Notes: generated from the letters alone by a model not told the origin. Positions 51,031 through 59,848 are shown, counted from the stretch's first letter. The stretch is DNA of 64,000 bases from Methylobacterium sp. J-067 (GCF_022829465.1 NZ_JAKSXZ010000133.1:62001-126000), one strand, 5' to 3'. Made by a program: numbers and translations.

Positions 51031-52104
51031 CTATCGCCCGGCGGGCTCGTGGATCGGGCAGCCGTTGAAGCGCTCGCGGAACTGCGCGGAGTGCTTGTAG
51101 GGCGCGTTGCGGGCGCGGTTGATGTTGCCGAGGGGCCTGTGGGCGTCGAGCCCGGTCCAGACGCTGAAGCGCATCTGTTCGTCCACCGCCTGGACCCGCG
51201 CGGGATCCCAGCTGTCCTGCGGGCCGACGGTGATCGTGGCGACCGTCTGGAACGGCGCCTCCTCCTCGTCCCACTGCACTGTCGGGTCCTCGACCGGCTG
51301 GCGCTCCAGGTCGCGACAGAGCTGCACGCGGAACTCCCAGACGCCCTGGATGCCGCGCATCTCGGATTGCACCGTCTCGCGGATGGCGTTCGGGCGGCCG
51401 GAGGCGTCGATCTCGGTGCCGGTGAGGGCGGTGAGCGCCGGGGCGACGGGACGCACCGAGAACTTGGCGATGTAGTCGCCGTAGCGGAACGGCGTGACGC
51501 TGTAATAGGTCTCGCCGAGGGGATCGACGTTGGGCGCGCCGCCGAGGGAGGCGAGGGTCGTGCTCTCGACGCCCACCGCCTGCAGCGCCTTGTTGACCCC
51601 GCGCAGCACGGTGGAGCCGAACACCTTCAGGCCCTCGGCCCGGTCGGTGGTGGCGGCCAGCAGCTTCAGGCTGCCGAGGAACTTGTCGGCGCTCGGCGCC
51701 TGGAAGACCGGCCCGTTGACCATGATGAAGTTCTGCGTCGTCCCCTCCGCGTCCGGCAGGCGCGGGCCGGCTGCGTCGAGCACCTTGAGGGCGAGGCCGC
51801 GCGGCAGGGAGACCGAATCCGGCAGGATGTCGCCCGCGTTGGTGGACATCCGCAGGTAGACCTTGTGATCGCCGGGGGTGGCGAACAGGCCCTGCGCCAG
51901 CTCGGGCGGCAGACCGGCCTCGACGCGCATCGTCCCTTCGAGGATGCCGTGCGACTTGGCATGGACCGAGCGGACGGCGTGGCCGGAATCGTCGGCGACC
52001 CGCTGAAGGATCGTGTCGAAGGTCTGGCACAGGCCTTCGATGGTCTTGTCTTCGTCGGGCTTCACGGTCTCGACGTCCGGGCTATAGCGAACGGGTGCTT
52101 GCAA
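51031..52104 (-). CDS. Catalase-like heme protein (SrpA-type, copy A)
   Basis: This 357-residue protein belongs to the short catalase-related family. The distal histidine is in RSVHAKSHGILEGTMRV, the distal asparagine probably in QNFIMVNGPVF, and the C-terminal HRPLGNINRARNAPYKHSAQFRERFNG contains the conserved arginine/proximal segment. Such proteins bind heme and may have weak catalase or peroxidase activity. I place the start at TTG 52104 because GGAGAC lies at the right spacing and the protein then begins LQAPVRYSPDVETVKPDED, aligning with the paralogue's MSYLRYAPDIETPAPDEQD. It converges closely with iclR and diverges from copy B. A peroxide- or stress-related role is likely but not shown. 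Confidence 0.82.
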   Translation of the reverse strand: MQAPVRYSPDVETVKPDEDKTIEGLCQTFDTILQRVADDSGHAVRSVHAKSHGILEGTMRVEAGLPPELAQGLFATPGDHKVYLRMSTNAGDILPDSVSLPRGLALKVLDAAGPRLPDAEGTTQNFIMVNGPVFQAPSADKFLGSLKLLAATTDRAEGLKVFGSTVLRGVNKALQAVGVESTTLASLGGAPNVDPLGETYYSVTPFRYGDYIAKFSVRPVAPALTALTGTEIDASGRPNAIRETVQSEMRGIQGVWEFRVQLCRDLERQPVEDPTVQWDEEEAPFQTVATITVGPQDSWDPARVQAVDEQMRFSVWTGLDAHRPLGNINRARNAPYKHSAQFRERFNGCPIHEPAGR

Positions 52105-52261
52105 GGTCCGTCTCCAGGATAGGCTCGGAGAGAGAACGACTTGAGGAACGGCCCCGTTCCGGGTTGTGCGGCATTCAATCGCCCTCGTGTCTTTCGCCGG
52201 GAACGGGGCCGCATCGGCGGGTTTGTCAGCGAAAGCGACCCGTCCGTCCCCGTGAGGTCCC

Positions 52262-53344
52262 ATGAGCTACCTGCGCTACGCACCCGACATCGAGACGCCG
52301 GCCCCGGACGAGCAAGACTCCATCGACGGCATCATCCAGGGCATGACCCAGCAATCGCAGGTCGTGGAGAAGCGCGAGCATCATGCGGTGCGGGCGAGCC
52401 ACGCCAAGAGCACTGCCTGCGTCACGGGCGAGCTGATCGTTCCCGAGGGCCTGCCGGCCGAGCTGGCGCAGGGCCTGTTCGCCAAGCCCGGCCGCCATCC
52501 GGTGGCCGTGCGCTTCGCGCAGGGGCCGGGGGAGACCCTGGGCGACCGGGTCTCGACCCATCGCGGCCTGTCGCTCAAGGTGTTCGACGTGCCCGGCGAG
52601 AAGCTGCCGGGCCATGCAGCCGAGACGCAGGATTTCGTGCTGGCGACCGGCACGACCTTCCCCTCCGGCACGGCGGCGGGGTTCCTGCGCGACGGCACGG
52701 TGATCGGCAAGGCGACCGGCCTGCCCGAGGGGGTGAAGAGCGCGGTGGCCGCCACCGCCCGCAACCTCAACCGGGTGTTGCACGCCTTCGGCACGGAGAG
52801 CGCGCGGGCCGGCTTCTTCGGCTACCCGTTCAGCCATCCGATCGCCGACAGCTATTTCAGCCAGGCGCCGATGCGCTTCGGCGATTACGTCGCCAAGCTC
52901 GGGGCGGTGCCGGTGGGCGAGGCGCAGCGCGCCCTCTCGGATTGGCGCCTCGATCCGCACGCGGACGAGGACGGGTTCCGCCATGCCGCCACGGCGTTCT
53001 TCCGCGAGCATGAGGCGGTGTTCGAACTGAAGGCGCAGCTCTGGGCGGATGCGGAGCGCCAGCCCATCGAGGATTCCTCCGTCGACTGGCCGGTGGAGAT
53101 CAGCCCCTACCGCACCGTGGCGACGATCCGCCTGCCGCGCCAGGATGCCTATTCCGCCGAGCGCGTCCGCTACTTCGATGAGGTGATGACCTTCCGGCCG
53201 GCGCACAGCCTCGCCCTGCACCGGCCCCTCGGGTCGATCATGCGGGCGCGGCTTCAGGTCTACCGGGCGCTCAGCGATTTCCGGCACCGGGAGAACGGGA
53301 TCCAGGCCGAGGACACGGCCGCCATCGACCGCATCCCGGCCTGA
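52262..53344 (+). CDS. Catalase-like heme protein (copy B)
   Basis: This 360-residue paralogue of copy A shares LRYAPDIETPAPDEQDSIDGIIQGM, SHAKSTACVTGEL (distal histidine), ELAQGLFAKPGRHPVAVRF, STHRGLSLKVFDV and the C-terminal SLALHRPLGSIMRARLQVYRALSDFR. Where copy A has VNGPVF, this protein has ATGTTF, so the likely distal asparagine is replaced by threonine. That could lower catalase activity and shift it toward another peroxide-linked or heme-carrying role. The two genes diverge across 157 bases and may share regulation. Confidence 0.82.
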   Translation: MSYLRYAPDIETPAPDEQDSIDGIIQGMTQQSQVVEKREHHAVRASHAKSTACVTGELIVPEGLPAELAQGLFAKPGRHPVAVRFAQGPGETLGDRVSTHRGLSLKVFDVPGEKLPGHAAETQDFVLATGTTFPSGTAAGFLRDGTVIGKATGLPEGVKSAVAATARNLNRVLHAFGTESARAGFFGYPFSHPIADSYFSQAPMRFGDYVAKLGAVPVGEAQRALSDWRLDPHADEDGFRHAATAFFREHEAVFELKAQLWADAERQPIEDSSVDWPVEISPYRTVATIRLPRQDAYSAERVRYFDEVMTFRPAHSLALHRPLGSIMRARLQVYRALSDFRHRENGIQAEDTAAIDRIPA

Positions 53345-53350
53345 GGCGCA

Positions 53351-54691
53351 CTACCGGTAATCGGTGGGCACGAGGCCGTAGCGGGCGATCTTGTCGTAGA
53401 GCGTCTTGCGCGGGGCGCCCAGCGCCTCGGCGGCGAGGCGCACGTCGCCGCCCGCGACGATCAACTCGTCGCGGATCAGGTCGCGCTCGAACCGCTCGAC
53501 GCGCTCGGCCAGCGTCGGGGTCGGCACGGCCTCGGCCGCCTTGTCCTCCGGCGCGAAGCCCAGCGCGCAGCGCTCCGCGAAATGCCCGAGCTCGCGCACG
53601 TTGCCGGGCCAGGGGTGGCGCTGGAGATGGTCGCGCACCGCCCGCGTCACCGGGGGCGGCTCGCGGCCGAAGCGGGTCGCGGCCTTCGCCAGGAAGTGCT
53701 GGAACAGCAGCATCACGTCCTCCCGCCGGTCGCGCAGCGGCGGGATGGCGACCGTGATGACGTTCAGCCGGTGGTAGAGGTCATCGCGAAACGTGCCCTG
53801 AGCGGCTTCCAGGCCGAGATCGACCTTGGTCGCGGCCACGACCCGCATGTCGATGGGGCGGACCTCGTTGGTGCCCAACGGCTCCACCGTCCGCTCCTGC
53901 AACACCCGCAGGAACTTCACCTGAAGCGGCAGCGGCATGCTCTCGATCTCGTCGAGGAACAGCGTGCCGCCCTGCGCGTGCTCGATCCGTCCGATCCGGC
54001 GCTTGAGGGCCCCGGTGAAGGCGCCGGCCTCGTGGCCGAAGAGTTCGCTCTCCACCACGCTGTCGGGCAGGGCGCCGCAATTCATGGCGACGAAGTTGCG
54101 CTCGGCCCGGCGGCTCCAGCGGTGCAGGGCGCTCGCCACCACCTCCTTGCCGGAGCCGGTCTCCCCCAGGACCAGCACGTCCACATCCGCCGCCGCCACG
54201 TCGCGCACGAGGCGGCGCAGGCGCACGATCTCCGGCGAGAGGCCGAGGAAGGCGGGGTCCTCGTCGAGGGCCGCGTCGAGGCTCGCCCGCAGGCGGCGGT
54301 TCTCCACCACGAGCCGCCGCCGTTCCAGCGCCCGGCGCACCGAGGCGACGAGGGCGTCGGCCGGGTACGGCTTGGCGAGGAAATCCACCGCCCCGCCCCG
54401 CAGGGCCGCCACCGCCATGGAGATGTCGCCGTGGCCGGTGATGAGGATCACCGGCAGGTCGGGGTCGATCCGGTGCAGCCGTTCGAGGAGGGCGCGCCCG
54501 TCCGCGCCGGGCAGGCGCACGTCGGTCACCACCACGCCCGGCGCCTCCGCGAGGATCGCGGCCAGCGCCGATTCGGCATCCCCGAAGGTCTCGACGGCGA
54601 ACCCGTCGAGTTCCAGGCTCTGCCGGTTGGCGCGGCGCACATCTTCCTCGTCGTCGATGAAGACGACGCGCTCCGCTCCGTCCCCGCTCAT
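53351..54691 (-). CDS. dctD: DctD-type sigma-54-dependent response regulator
   Basis: This 446-residue activator has a receiver domain (phosphoacceptor Asp57 in VVVTDVRLPG), an AAA+ domain with Walker A GETGSGKE (176-183) and the sigma-54-contacting loop GAFTGA (223-228), and a C-terminal Fis-type helix-turn-helix (GGDVRLAAEALGAPRKTLYDKIARYGL). This matches DctD, which turns on dctA when C4-dicarboxylates are sensed. Its ATG overlaps the dctB stop by four bases. The sigma-54 promoter before dctA and two palindromes beside dctB fit as its targets. Confidence 0.94.
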   Translation of the reverse strand: MSGDGAERVVFIDDEEDVRRANRQSLELDGFAVETFGDAESALAAILAEAPGVVVTDVRLPGADGRALLERLHRIDPDLPVILITGHGDISMAVAALRGGAVDFLAKPYPADALVASVRRALERRRLVVENRRLRASLDAALDEDPAFLGLSPEIVRLRRLVRDVAAADVDVLVLGETGSGKEVVASALHRWSRRAERNFVAMNCGALPDSVVESELFGHEAGAFTGALKRRIGRIEHAQGGTLFLDEIESMPLPLQVKFLRVLQERTVEPLGTNEVRPIDMRVVAATKVDLGLEAAQGTFRDDLYHRLNVITVAIPPLRDRREDVMLLFQHFLAKAATRFGREPPPVTRAVRDHLQRHPWPGNVRELGHFAERCALGFAPEDKAAEAVPTPTLAERVERFERDLIRDELIVAGGDVRLAAEALGAPRKTLYDKIARYGLVPTDYR

Positions 54692-56505
54692 GCGCTCGCC
54701 TCCGTTTCCTCGGCGCGGCTCTCGGCCGGCGCCGCGCGCACCAGTTCCACCCGGAACACCGTGCCGCCGCCGGGGGCGTCTCGCACGCTCAGCGCGCCGC
54801 CGCACTCCTCGACGATGCCGCGGCTGATGGCGAGGCCGAGCCCCAGCCCATCCGCCTTGGTGGTGAAGAACGGCTCGAAGATCTGCCCCCGCGCCGCCTC
54901 CGGGATGCCCGGCCCGTCGTCGCGGACCTCGATGCCGACGCGCTCGCCCTCCGCCGCGACCGACACCGCGACCCGCCGGGACGGCCGCGCGGCCACGGCG
55001 TCGAGGGCGTTCTGGAGCAGGTTCACGAGCACCTGTTCCAGGCGGGACGCGTCGCCGATCACCGCGAGGTCGGGCACGGCCTCGACGGTGATCGGCGTGC
55101 CGTCGGCCTCGGCCCGCGCCGCCGCCACCTCGAGAGCGCCGCGCAGGAGCGCGTCCACCGGCACCGGCTCGCGGCGGCCGGAGGCGCGGCGGGCGAAGCC
55201 CTTCAGCTGGCGGGTCAGGCCGCCGATCCGGTCGGTGAGCCGCCCGATCGCCGCGACGTTCTCCGCCGCGTCCTGCACCCGGCCGCGCTCCATCAGCTTG
55301 CCGGTGTTGTCGGCATAGGAGCGGATCGCGGCGAGCGGCTGGTTGATCTCGTGCGCCATGCTCGCGGCGAACTGGCCCAGCGCGGCGAGGCGCCCCGCTT
55401 GGGCGAGTTCGCGGCCTAGCCGCTCGCGCTCGGCCATCTCCTCGCGCAGACGCCCGTTGGCGGCGCTGAGGGCGCGGGTCCGCTCCTCCACCCGCGCCTC
55501 CAACTCGGCCCTCCGCGCCGCCGACTCGGCGAGGCGGTTGCGGGTGCGGGCGCGGCGGGCGAGCCAGACGGTGAGGCCGAACCCGGCGAGGCCCGTCGCC
55601 AGCACGGCGATCAGTTGCGCCTGCGCCCGTTCCCGCGCCACCGCCTTGGGGATCGGCGTGAGGCTGTGGATGCGCCAGGGCGTGTCGCTCACGGGGGCGT
55701 CGCGCAGCAGGGCGAGCGTGGCGGGCTGCGCCCCCCGGCCGACCCGCACGAGGCCGTCCTGCGCCGGGAAGAGCGGCAGGAGGCTCAGCGGCGCATCGCC
55801 GAAATCCTGCGCCGCGCGGATTTCGGCCTCCGCCTCGGCATCGAGGGGGCGCAGGCTGCGCAGGCGCCAGGCCGGGTCGCTCGCCACCAGCACGATGCCG
55901 CGCGGATCGGTAACGAACACCGCCTCGGACGCCGCGCGCCACGCGGCCTCCACCCCGTCGAACTCGATCTTCACCACCACCACGCCGAGCCGGTCCCCGA
56001 CGCGCCGCGAGAGGTAGAAGCCCGCCCGCCCGCTCACCGTGCCCAGCGCGAATTGCGAGCCGGAGCCCCCGGCCATGGCATCGCGGAAATACGGGCGGAA
56101 CGCATAGTTGCGGCCCACGAAGCCTCGCTCCTCGGTGGCGTTGCTCGCCGCGACCGTCAGGCCATCGGGGCGGATCACGTAGATCACCGCCGCCCCCGTC
56201 GCCGCTGCGATGGTCGCGAGGCGGGTGCTCACCCGCTGCGCGATCTCGGGGGCGGCGCCCTCGCGCAGGGCGTCGGCGATCTCGGGATCGGAGGCGAGGG
56301 CGAGGGGCAGGGCGGTCTGGCGCTGCATCTCCGCGTGCAGCGCCCCGGATTGGAGCGTCAGCGTCGCGCGGGCCTGCCGGGCGAGGTCGGCAAGGGCCGA
56401 GCGCTCGGCCGCCCGGCCTGCGAGCCACGCCGCCAGGACCATCGCTGCGAAGCCCAGGACGAGGGCCAGCACGCGCCCCGTCCCGGTGCTGCGAACGGCA
56501 CTCAC
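54688..56505 (-). CDS. dctB: DctB-type sensor histidine kinase
   Basis: This 605-residue kinase has a first membrane helix (VLALVLGFAAMVLAAWLAG), a periplasmic double-PAS/dCache sensor (about 45-290, with GLTVAASNATEERGFVGRNYAFRPYFRDAM), and a second helix (LIAVLATGLAGFGLTVWLA). A coiled coil leads to the H-box MAHEINQPLAAIRSYADNTGKLM (His385) and the ATPase N/G boxes (LVNLLQNALDAV, GIEVRDDGPGIP, FFTTKADGLGLGLAISRGI). The FRPYFRDAM context is the known succinate-sensing fold of DctB. The start is a GTG at 56505 without a strong ribosome site, so it is less certain. It is coupled to dctD. Confidence 0.92.
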   Translation of the reverse strand: MSAVRSTGTGRVLALVLGFAAMVLAAWLAGRAAERSALADLARQARATLTLQSGALHAEMQRQTALPLALASDPEIADALREGAAPEIAQRVSTRLATIAAATGAAVIYVIRPDGLTVAASNATEERGFVGRNYAFRPYFRDAMAGGSGSQFALGTVSGRAGFYLSRRVGDRLGVVVVKIEFDGVEAAWRAASEAVFVTDPRGIVLVASDPAWRLRSLRPLDAEAEAEIRAAQDFGDAPLSLLPLFPAQDGLVRVGRGAQPATLALLRDAPVSDTPWRIHSLTPIPKAVARERAQAQLIAVLATGLAGFGLTVWLARRARTRNRLAESAARRAELEARVEERTRALSAANGRLREEMAERERLGRELAQAGRLAALGQFAASMAHEINQPLAAIRSYADNTGKLMERGRVQDAAENVAAIGRLTDRIGGLTRQLKGFARRASGRREPVPVDALLRGALEVAAARAEADGTPITVEAVPDLAVIGDASRLEQVLVNLLQNALDAVAARPSRRVAVSVAAEGERVGIEVRDDGPGIPEAARGQIFEPFFTTKADGLGLGLAISRGIVEECGGALSVRDAPGGGTVFRVELVRAAPAESRAEETEASA

Positions 56506-56542
56506 CGGAAAGTTCCCGGTGCGAAACCCCGGAAAGGTTTCG
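56503..56542. promoter_or_regulatory. Two abutting palindromes, candidate DctD-binding upstream activator sites
   Basis: Site 1 has arms CACCGG (56503-56508) and CCGGTG (56516-56521), with the dctB start codon at its edge. Site 2 has arms CGAAACC (56522-56528) and GGTTTCG (56536-56542). Both contain CCGGAAAG, 24 bases apart. They lie about 130-160 bases before the expected dctA transcription start, the distance range of DctD sites in rhizobia. Confidence 0.5.
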
Positions 56543-56650
56543 GGCCGCCCGTGCGGGATTTCGGAACGGGGGTTTCCGGCCCATCAGCCGTTCGTGCGGA
56601 AAACGCTGCCATCACAATGGTTTATGAATTCCTTCCGCGCGTCCGGCGAA

Positions 56651-56665
56651 TGGCACAGCGGTTGC
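56651..56665 (+). promoter_or_regulatory. Sigma-54 promoter of dctA
   Basis: TGGCACAGCGGTTGC matches the sigma-54 consensus TGGCAC-N5-TTGC exactly, with the -24 GG and -12 GC correctly spaced. It points toward dctA, whose start is 140 bases downstream. DctD encoded next door is the expected activator. Confidence 0.85.
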
Positions 56666-56804
56666 CATTCCTCGGACGTAACGCAGTCCTGCCATCCGCG
56701 CATGACTGCCGCCCCCGGGGCCAAAAGCAAGTGCGACGGACGCCGCGGCATTCCACCGGGGCCCACCTGAGCGTCCCAATTCTCGTTCTGGAGGAAATGC
56801 CTCG

Positions 56805-58142
56805 ATGGTTGCCGTCCCGTCCCCGCTCACCGCGCCGCATCCGCCGGCCAAGCCGAAACCGTTCTACCGCACGCTGTACTTCCAGGTGCTGGTGGCTGTC
56901 GCGCTCGGCATCCTCACCGGCCATTTCTACCCGCAGCTCGGCGCGGACCTGAAGCCGCTTGGCGACGCCTTCATCAAGCTCGTGAAGATGATCATCGCCC
57001 CGGTGATCTTCCTCACCGTGGTCTCCGGCATCGCCGGCATGACCAATCTCGAGAAGGTCGGCCGGGTCGGCGGCAAGGCGCTGATCTACTTCCTCACCTT
57101 CTCGACGCTCGCCCTCATCGTCGGCTTGATCGTCGCGAACGTGCTGCAGCCGGGCAACGGCCTGCACATCGATCCGAAGTCCCTCGATCCGAAGACGATC
57201 GCCACCTACGCCGGCAAGGCGAAGGAGCAGAGCATCGTCGAGTTCCTGATGAACATCATCCCCACGACGGCGGTCGGCGCCTTCGCGGGCGGCGAGATCC
57301 TTCAGGTGCTGTTCTTCTCGATCCTGTTCGGCTTCGGGCTGGCCTTCCTGGGCGAGCGCGGCAAGCCGGTGCTCGACATCGTCAAGGTGCTGTCGGAAGC
57401 CATCTTCGGCGTCGTCAACATCATCATGAAGGTCGCGCCCCTCGGCGCCTTCGGCGCGATGGCCTTCACCATCGGCAAGTACGGCATCTCCTCGCTCGCC
57501 AACCTCGCCTACCTCGTCGGCGCGTTCTACCTGACCTCCGCGATCTTCGTGTTCGGCGTGCTCGGCCTCGTCGCCCGCTACAACGGCTTCTCGATCATCC
57601 GCCTCATCCGCTACATCAAGGAAGAGCTGCTCCTCGTCCTCGGCACCTCGTCGTCCGAGTCGGCGCTGCCCTCCCTGCTGGAGAAGATGGAGCGGGCCGG
57701 CTGCTCGAAGCCCGTCGTCGGCCTCGTGGTCCCCACCGGCTACTCGTTCAACCTCGACGGCACCAACATCTACATGACGATGGCCGCCCTGTTCATCGCC
57801 CAGGCGACGGACACCCCGCTGTCGCTCGGCGAGCAGGCGCTGCTCCTCCTCGTGGCGATGCTCTCCTCGAAGGGCGCGGCCGGCGTCACCGGCTCGGGCT
57901 TCATCACGCTTGCCGCGACGCTCGCGGTGGTGCCCTCGGTGCCGGTGGTCGGCATGGCGCTCATCCTCGGCATCGACCGGTTCATGTCCGAGTGCCGCGC
58001 GCTGACGAACTTCATCGGCAACGCGGTCGCCTGCATCGTCGTCGCCCGCTGGGAGGGCGAGGTCGACGAGGCCAAGCTCGCCGCGACGCTGGGCAACAAG
58101 CCGGTTCCGGCCACCGCCCCGGTGATGCACGCGGCGGAGTAA
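56805..58142 (+). CDS. dctA: C4-dicarboxylate transporter DctA
   Basis: This 445-residue symporter imports succinate, fumarate and malate with cations. Family marks are FYRTLYFQVLVAVALGILTGHFYPQLGADLKPLGDAFIKLVKMIIAPVIF at the start, the serine-rich hairpin LLLVLGTSSSESALPSLLEKME, GLVVPTGYSFNLDGTNIYMTMAALFIAQA, and SSKGAAGVTGSGFITLAATL. ATG 56805 follows GGAGG. Expression should depend on sigma-54 and DctB/DctD. A strong terminator hairpin follows the gene, so it is monocistronic. Confidence 0.96.
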   Translation: MVAVPSPLTAPHPPAKPKPFYRTLYFQVLVAVALGILTGHFYPQLGADLKPLGDAFIKLVKMIIAPVIFLTVVSGIAGMTNLEKVGRVGGKALIYFLTFSTLALIVGLIVANVLQPGNGLHIDPKSLDPKTIATYAGKAKEQSIVEFLMNIIPTTAVGAFAGGEILQVLFFSILFGFGLAFLGERGKPVLDIVKVLSEAIFGVVNIIMKVAPLGAFGAMAFTIGKYGISSLANLAYLVGAFYLTSAIFVFGVLGLVARYNGFSIIRLIRYIKEELLLVLGTSSSESALPSLLEKMERAGCSKPVVGLVVPTGYSFNLDGTNIYMTMAALFIAQATDTPLSLGEQALLLLVAMLSSKGAAGVTGSGFITLAATLAVVPSVPVVGMALILGIDRFMSECRALTNFIGNAVACIVVARWEGEVDEAKLAATLGNKPVPATAPVMHAAE

Positions 58143-58172
58143 GCCCCGCCCGCCAGGACCCGCCCGACCCGA

Positions 58173-58203
58173 TCCGCCCCGGCCCCGCCGGGGCGGATTT
58201 CGT
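58173..58203 (+). terminator. Rho-independent terminator of dctA
   Basis: A perfect 12-base-pair stem (ATCCGCCCCGGC at 58173-58184 with its complement at 58188-58199) closes on a CCC loop and is followed by a T-containing tail. It lies 30 bases after the dctA stop. Confidence 0.85.
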
Positions 58204-58209
58204 TCGCGC

Positions 58210-58644
58210 TCACGCCACGTCGATCAGGTTGATGAGGCCGAGGAGGCCCGGAATCGTCGCCACGGCGGCCTGCGCCTCGCTCTTCTGGGACGGCCCCGCC
58301 ACCGTGCCGGTGAGCGTGATCCAGCCCTCCCGCGCCTTCACGCGGATCGCGTCCGGCGGCAGCGTCATGGTCCAGCGGAGGACCAGGTCGGCGCGGCGGG
58401 CAAGGTCTTCGTCGCGGGGGCGCTGCGCGGCCGGGAGGCGCACCGCCACCTGAACCACCACGCCGCGCACGCCGCAGACCCCGCGGGCGGCGGCCTCGGC
58501 GGCCTCCCGCGCGGCGTAGCGCGCCACGTGGCCGGTGAGGGTGACGATGCCGTCATCCACGGCGACGCCGACCTGGGGGGCGTCGATGCGCGGGTCGGAC
58601 GCGAGCGCGTCGATCACCGCCTGCCTCACGGCGCGGTCGGTCAT
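58210..58644 (-). CDS. BON domain protein
   Basis: This 144-residue protein contains two BON modules: one at about 1-70 (VRQAVIDALASDPRIDAPQVGVAVDDGIVTLTGHVARYAAREAAEAAARGVCGVRGV) and one at about 78-144 (DLVLRWTMTLPPDAIRVKAREGWITLTGTVAGPSQKSEAQAAVATIPGLLGLINLI). BON domains bind membranes or phospholipids and often appear in osmotic- or envelope-stress proteins. No signal peptide is visible, so this form is cytosolic. It converges with dctA across the terminator. Confidence 0.9.
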   Translation of the reverse strand: MTDRAVRQAVIDALASDPRIDAPQVGVAVDDGIVTLTGHVARYAAREAAEAAARGVCGVRGVVVQVAVRLPAAQRPRDEDLARRADLVLRWTMTLPPDAIRVKAREGWITLTGTVAGPSQKSEAQAAVATIPGLLGLINLIDVA

Positions 58645-58731
58645 GGATCCACTCCCTGCGGGGCCAAAGCCCAGGCTTGCCCGGCTGCGGGAGGGAGCGC
58701 CTTGATCCAGCGCAAAGCGCGCTGGGGATGT

Positions 58732-58974
58732 TCAGGAGACCAGCAGAGCCGCCGATTCCATCATCCGCCGCACCACCGCCTCGCGGCGGGCCTGGGCGAG
58801 GACGAGCCGGGCCGCCTTGCGCGCGTTCGCCGCCCGCTGCGCGGCGCCGGGGCAGCCATCCCGCAGGGCGCGGACGGCCAGCTTGCGAAACCAGTTCGCG
58901 TTGGCGCGGGCGATCGCGCGGCGTTCGGCAAAGCCGTTCGCCCTGGACGGCGCTGCCTCAGCGAGGCTCGACAT
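58732..58974 (-). CDS. Small basic hypothetical protein, 80 residues
   Basis: This frame starts at ATG 58974 after a GGGGAGT ribosome site and encodes a helical, arginine- and alanine-rich protein (RAIARANANWFRKLAVRALRDGCPGAAQRAANARKAARLVLAQARREAVVRRMMESAA). I do not recognise it. The composition could suit nucleic acid or membrane binding. An upstream in-frame ATG at 59031 is less likely because it would run past the ribosome site. It might still be a spurious frame in GC-rich DNA. Confidence 0.5.
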   Translation of the reverse strand: MSSLAEAAPSRANGFAERRAIARANANWFRKLAVRALRDGCPGAAQRAANARKAARLVLAQARREAVVRRMMESAALLVS

Positions 58975-59401
58975 GACGGTGACTCCCCATACGCTTCCCG
59001 TGCGGTGCTTGCCTGCCGCCGTCCGACTCACGGGAATACGCTATACGAACCATCTACCCCATGATCTTGCGGATTCAAAGCAGCAAAATCGAACTCAGTA
59101 ATCAGCATGTACGCACAGGTTCAGCATTGGGTTCCGTGAGCGCTCACGGCCACGACTTGGTTGACGGACATGGTGGACGAGACTTCACCGGATTAACGCC
59201 GAAACGGCGGTATTCATCCCTGCGGCATAAGGTTTCTGCCGCGTCGCCGCCTTGCGGGAATCTGCGGATCACTTGCGTCAAGCTGAGATTCGACGGGGCT
59301 TCGGCCGAAGGAGACGGCGGGGCAAGCCCCGGCCTCACCTCTGCGTTGTCGAGCGTGAGAGCGTCCGATAGCCTCGCCGGCCCCATCAGAAGGAGAACGC
59401 C
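58975..59401. other. Intergenic region before the GlcG-like gene
   Basis: These 427 bases contain no open frame I can support. The first part (about 59030-59130) is the least GC-rich and may hold the promoters for both flanking genes. A perfect 16-base palindrome lies at 59134-59149. AAGGAGAA immediately before 59402 is the ribosome site of the next gene. No tRNA-like fold was seen. Confidence 0.6.
59134..59149. promoter_or_regulatory. 16-bp perfect palindrome
   Basis: CCGTGAGCGCTCACGG is fully self-complementary and lies 253 bases before the GlcG-like gene, in non-coding DNA. It could be an operator for a dimeric repressor. About one such palindrome is expected by chance in 64 kb, so position is the main support. 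Confidence 0.35.
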
Positions 59402-59836
59402 ATGCACGTCACCATCGACCAGGCCCTCACGGCCATCCGGGCCGCCGAGGCGAAGGCGAAGGACCTCGGGACGCAGATGTGCATCGCTGTGGTGGATTCG
59501 GGCGGCAACCTGAAGGCCTTCCACCGGATGGACGATGCCTGGGTCGGCTCCATCGACATCGCGCAGAAGAAGGCCAAGACCTCGGTCTTCTTCGGCATGA
59601 TGACCGGCCAGATCGGGCAGCTCTCGCAGCCCGGCGGCCCGCTCTACGGCATCGAGCATTCGAACGACGGGCTCATCACCTTCCCCGGCGGCATCCCGAT
59701 CGTCGATTCGGAGGGCGTGATGTCCGGGGCGATCGGCGTCAGCGGCTCCACCGTCGAGAACGACCACGCCGTCGCGGAGGCCGGCGCCCGCTCCATCGGG
59801 CAGACCGAACTGCCGGCCCATCCCTGGCGCACCTGA
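59402..59836 (+). CDS. GlcG/HbpS family heme-binding-like protein
   Basis: This 144-residue protein is a GlcG/HbpS-type protein (DUF336): MHVTIDQALTAIRAAEAKAKDLGTQMCIAVVDSGGNLKAFHRMDDAW, KKAKTSVFFGM, GGIPIVDSEGVMSGAIGVSGSTVENDHAVAEAG. Members bind heme or cobalamin, or accompany glycolate- and diol-using enzymes; the exact job is unknown. The AAGGAGAA ribosome site is strong. It converges with the MFS exporter across a long hairpin. Its closeness to the oxalate genes hints at a C2-compound link, but this is only inference. Confidence 0.9.
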   Translation: MHVTIDQALTAIRAAEAKAKDLGTQMCIAVVDSGGNLKAFHRMDDAWVGSIDIAQKKAKTSVFFGMMTGQIGQLSQPGGPLYGIEHSNDGLITFPGGIPIVDSEGVMSGAIGVSGSTVENDHAVAEAGARSIGQTELPAHPWRT

Positions 59837-59848
59837 CCGGGATTCGGT

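Noticed and set aside
53351..56584. A possible DctB-DctD fusion (minus-strand open frame of over 1,000 codons)
   Set aside because: The DctD frame stays open through dctB by GC bias, but dctB is intact in another frame and overlaps dctD by the usual four bases.
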